This document shows positions 61,088-64,000 of a stretch of 64,000 nt of DNA, piece after piece (positions within the stretch are counted from its first letter, which is position 1; each line of letters opens with the position of its first letter). The DNA lies in NCBI RefSeq assembly GCF_002167005.1, contig NZ_NHTN01000017.1, positions 1 to 64,000 of the forward strand, in the 5' to 3' direction. The position numbers and the translations under genes were made by a program. The stretch comes from Indiicoccus explosivorum (GTDB lineage: Bacteria > Bacillota > Bacilli > Bacillales_A > Planococcaceae). The notes beneath the pieces were generated by a model. That model saw only the letters and a list, made by a program, of their open reading frames with translations, did not search any database and had not been told where the DNA came from.

Positions 61088-62848
61088 TTAAAGGACACCT
61101 GCATGTCCGTGATAAACAATTCCGGTCTCTGCATCGATCGTCACGTCATACTGATCGGGAATTTGGGAAACAGCGTCGCGCACGCCGACGACGACCGGAA
61201 TGCCGAGGCTCAGTCCGACGACCGCCGCATGACTTGTCAGGCCGCCCTCTTCCGTAATAATTCCGGCGCAATTCGAAATGGCCGGCATCATTTCACGGTC
61301 CGTGCCGATCGTGACGATGATTTTCCCTTCGGTGTCAGCAGCAAGCGCTTCTTCCGCATTGCGGACGACGACAGTCTGGCCGTATGCGACCGATTTGCCG
61401 ATCCCCTGCCCTTTCGCCAGGATATCGCCGATTACATGGACCTTCATCAAGTTGGTCGTCCCGGCCTGCCCGACAGGAACACCCGCTGTGATGACGACAA
61501 GATCGCCGTGCTCCACCAGGTTGTGGGAAAGACTTTCTTCCACTGCAGATTCAAGCACTTCATCCGTAGAGCCCGCACGCCGGCCGACGATCGGCTGGAC
61601 GCCCCACACGAGTGTCAGTCTCCGGGACGGTTCGTCTGTCGAGGTGACCGCAATCACCGGGACACCTGGGCGATACTTCGCGATCATCCGGGCAGTATGT
61701 CCGCTCTCCGTCGGCGCGATGACCGCTTTCACTTTCAGGTTCAGAGCAGTGTAAGCGGCTGCCTGTCCGATCGCTTCCGTCATATTCGATTCTTTTTCCC
61801 GGCTGCGCGCAGCGACGATCTGGCGGTAATCGAGAGCATTCTCCGTCGTCTCGGCAATGCGGTCCATCGTCTGCACCGCCTCTGTCGGGTACTGACCAGC
61901 GGCCGTCTCACCTGACAGCATGATCGCATCGGAGCCGTCGAAAATCGCATTCGCCACATCGCTCGCCTCCGCCCGTGTCGGTCGTGGATTGCGCTGCATG
62001 GAATCGAGCATCTGTGTGGCTGTGATGACCGGCTTTCCGGCGCGGTTGCATTTGTCGATCAGTGTCTTCTGCACGAGCGGCACTTCTTCCGCCGGAATCT
62101 CCACGCCGAGGTCGCCCCGAGCGACCATGAGGCCATCGGAAATCAGGAGGATTTCATCGATGTTGTCGACCCCTTCCCGGTTTTCGATTTTCGGGATGAT
62201 GTGGATATTCTCTCCGCCGTTCTTTTCCAGCAGACTCCGGATATCCATGACATCCGAAGCGCGGCGGATGAATGAAGCCGCGATAAAATCGACGCCCTGT
62301 TCGATGCCGAACAGGATATCAGACGCATCTTTTTCCGTGATGCCCGGAAGCTGGACGGAAACACCCGGAACGTTGACACCTTTTTTATTTTTCAGCGTGC
62401 CGTCGTTCTGGACTTCCGTGTGGATGAGACCCTGTGCCTCATCCGTCCCGGTCACATTCAGCGCCACCAGGCCGTCGTCGAGCAGAATCGTGGAGCCGGC
62501 ATGCACATCTTCGATCAGCTGGGAATACGTCACTGAGAAACGTTCGCTGTTGCCGAGCACTTCTTCCATCGACACATCGATCTTCTGACCTTTTTCAAGC
62601 TCCACTGCCCCGTTTTCCATCGTATGGGTCCGGATCTCCGGCCCTTTCGTATCCAGCATGATGCCGACGATCTTGCCGGTCTTCCTGCTCGCTTCCCGGA
62701 TATTCCGGATCCGGGCTGCATGTTCTTCATGGTCGCCGTGCGAAAAATTCAGCCGCGCGACATTCATTCCTGCATGGATCAGCTCTTCCAGCTTCTCTGG
62801 CGATTCACTGGCGGGTCCGATCGTACAGACGATTTTCGTTTTTCTCAT
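61088..62848 (-). CDS. pyk: pyruvate kinase
   Basis: 586 aa, the Bacillus type with an extra C-terminal PEP-utiliser-like domain (~480-586, [40 protein letters not shown]). Core motifs [28 protein letters not shown] and [14 protein letters not shown] 62846-62848 with GGAG 8 nt upstream. 27 bp after pfkA. Confidence 0.97.
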   Translation of the reverse strand: MRKTKIVCTIGPASESPEKLEELIHAGMNVARLNFSHGDHEEHAARIRNIREASRKTGKIVGIMLDTKGPEIRTHTMENGAVELEKGQKIDVSMEEVLGNSERFSVTYSQLIEDVHAGSTILLDDGLVALNVTGTDEAQGLIHTEVQNDGTLKNKKGVNVPGVSVQLPGITEKDASDILFGIEQGVDFIAASFIRRASDVMDIRSLLEKNGGENIHIIPKIENREGVDNIDEILLISDGLMVARGDLGVEIPAEEVPLVQKTLIDKCNRAGKPVITATQMLDSMQRNPRPTRAEASDVANAIFDGSDAIMLSGETAAGQYPTEAVQTMDRIAETTENALDYRQIVAARSREKESNMTEAIGQAAAYTALNLKVKAVIAPTESGHTARMIAKYRPGVPVIAVTSTDEPSRRLTLVWGVQPIVGRRAGSTDEVLESAVEESLSHNLVEHGDLVVITAGVPVGQAGTTNLMKVHVIGDILAKGQGIGKSVAYGQTVVVRNAEEALAADTEGKIIVTIGTDREMMPAISNCAGIITEEGGLTSHAAVVGLSLGIPVVVGVRDAVSQIPDQYDVTIDAETGIVYHGHAGVL

Positions 62849-62875
62849 TCCAATCACTCCAGTTGTCCGATTAAA

Positions 62876-63838
<963 letters not shown>

Positions 63839-63902
63839 TTATCCCTCCGTTCAACCGATTCCTTTTTCCACCTTACCACGATTTCTTTCCTTAAGCAGTT
63901 AA

Positions 63903-63925
63903 AAAGCCGCGGAAGCCGCGGCTTT
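63903..63925 (-). terminator. terminator between accA and pfkA
   Basis: AAAGCCGCGG/CCGCGGCTTT hairpin followed by TTAACTG; its first base overlaps the accA stop. Confidence 0.75.
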
Positions 63926-64000
63926 TACTCTTCAGAAAAAACACCGATCGATTTGAATTTCCGGTAGCGCTGGTCCACCAGTTCCTGTTCCCCGAGCTTC
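63925..64000 (-). CDS. accA: acetyl-CoA carboxylase carboxyltransferase alpha, C-terminal end
   Basis: Only the last 24 codons are in the window: KLGEQELVDQRYRKFKSIG then VFSEE and the stop. The ELVDQRYRKFKSIG pattern and the position upstream of pfkA match AccA of Bacillales. It carboxylates acetyl-CoA with AccD. The bulk of the gene lies beyond the right edge. Confidence 0.85.
   Translation of the reverse strand, partial: KLGEQELVDQRYRKFKSIGVFSEE

Overview
The window is a GC-rich (roughly mid-50s percent by eye) chromosomal segment of a Gram-positive Bacillales bacterium. Gene order follows the Bacillus subtilis ysnA-rph-racE ... sdh-uvrC-trxA-etf-lcfA-mutS2-pheST-rplT-infC-thrS-dnaI-dnaB-nrdR-speD-gapB-coaE-mutM-polA-phoPR-mdh-icd-citZ-pyk-pfkA-accA stretch almost gene for gene. 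The spore genes found there in B. subtilis are missing: gerM (rph/racE), gerE (next to the MarR gene) and sspI (next to the pheS-linked RNA methylase). This and the protein sequences point to a non-sporulating Planococcaceae member, perhaps Bhargavaea or Planococcus; the genus is inference.

Layout. 1-1.7 kb: a LysM exoprotein end, a small hypothetical and an SDR oxidoreductase. 1.75-8.75 kb: a compact integrative element of about 7.0 kb between perfect 35-bp direct repeats. It carries a tyrosine recombinase, a Walker-type helicase-like protein, a zinc-finger protein, an XRE regulator, an HNH nuclease, several micro-ORFs and a 1.7-kb non-coding block with three palindrome-bearing repeats, and no recognisable capsid or conjugation genes. 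8.7-9.1 kb: the target, a tRNA-Arg(UCU) gene whose anticodon loop is split by a 301-nt group I intron. 9.2-16.4 kb: rdgB-rph, racE, MarR, thioesterase, succinate dehydrogenase. 16.4-24.6 kb: uvrC, trxA, etfAB and a FadR-controlled fatty-acid oxidation cluster. 25-40.6 kb: mutS2/polX/cvpA/zapA, rnhC, a TerC gene under a yybP-ykoY riboswitch, T-box-controlled pheST, a NERD protein, M42 peptidase, dUTPase-like protein. 40.6-50 kb: rplT-rpmI-infC with L20 leader, T-box thrS, dnaI-dnaB-nrdR, speD with an unusual structured leader, gapB. 50-64 kb: coaE-mutM-polA-phoR-phoP, then mdh-icd-citZ and fxsA-pyk-pfkA-accA (TCA cycle and glycolysis).

Nearly all chromosomal genes lie on the minus strand; the SDR gene and rnhC are the plus-strand exceptions. 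Much of the unusual signal is non-coding: the spliced tRNA target and its element; four short tandem arrays with a 20-21 bp period (about two helical turns) between genes; a mosaic family of 180-260 bp dispersed repeats, one copy of which sits between the thrS T-box and its start codon; and a speD leader with an anti-Shine-Dalgarno segment. Three genes appear to start at AUU or AUC.

Regulation visible in the sequence: FadR operator, cre-like site at lcfA, CcpN-like box at gapB, two T-boxes, an L20 autoregulatory leader, a Mn riboswitch and several clear sigma-A promoters. All calls come from reading the sequence; no database search was run.
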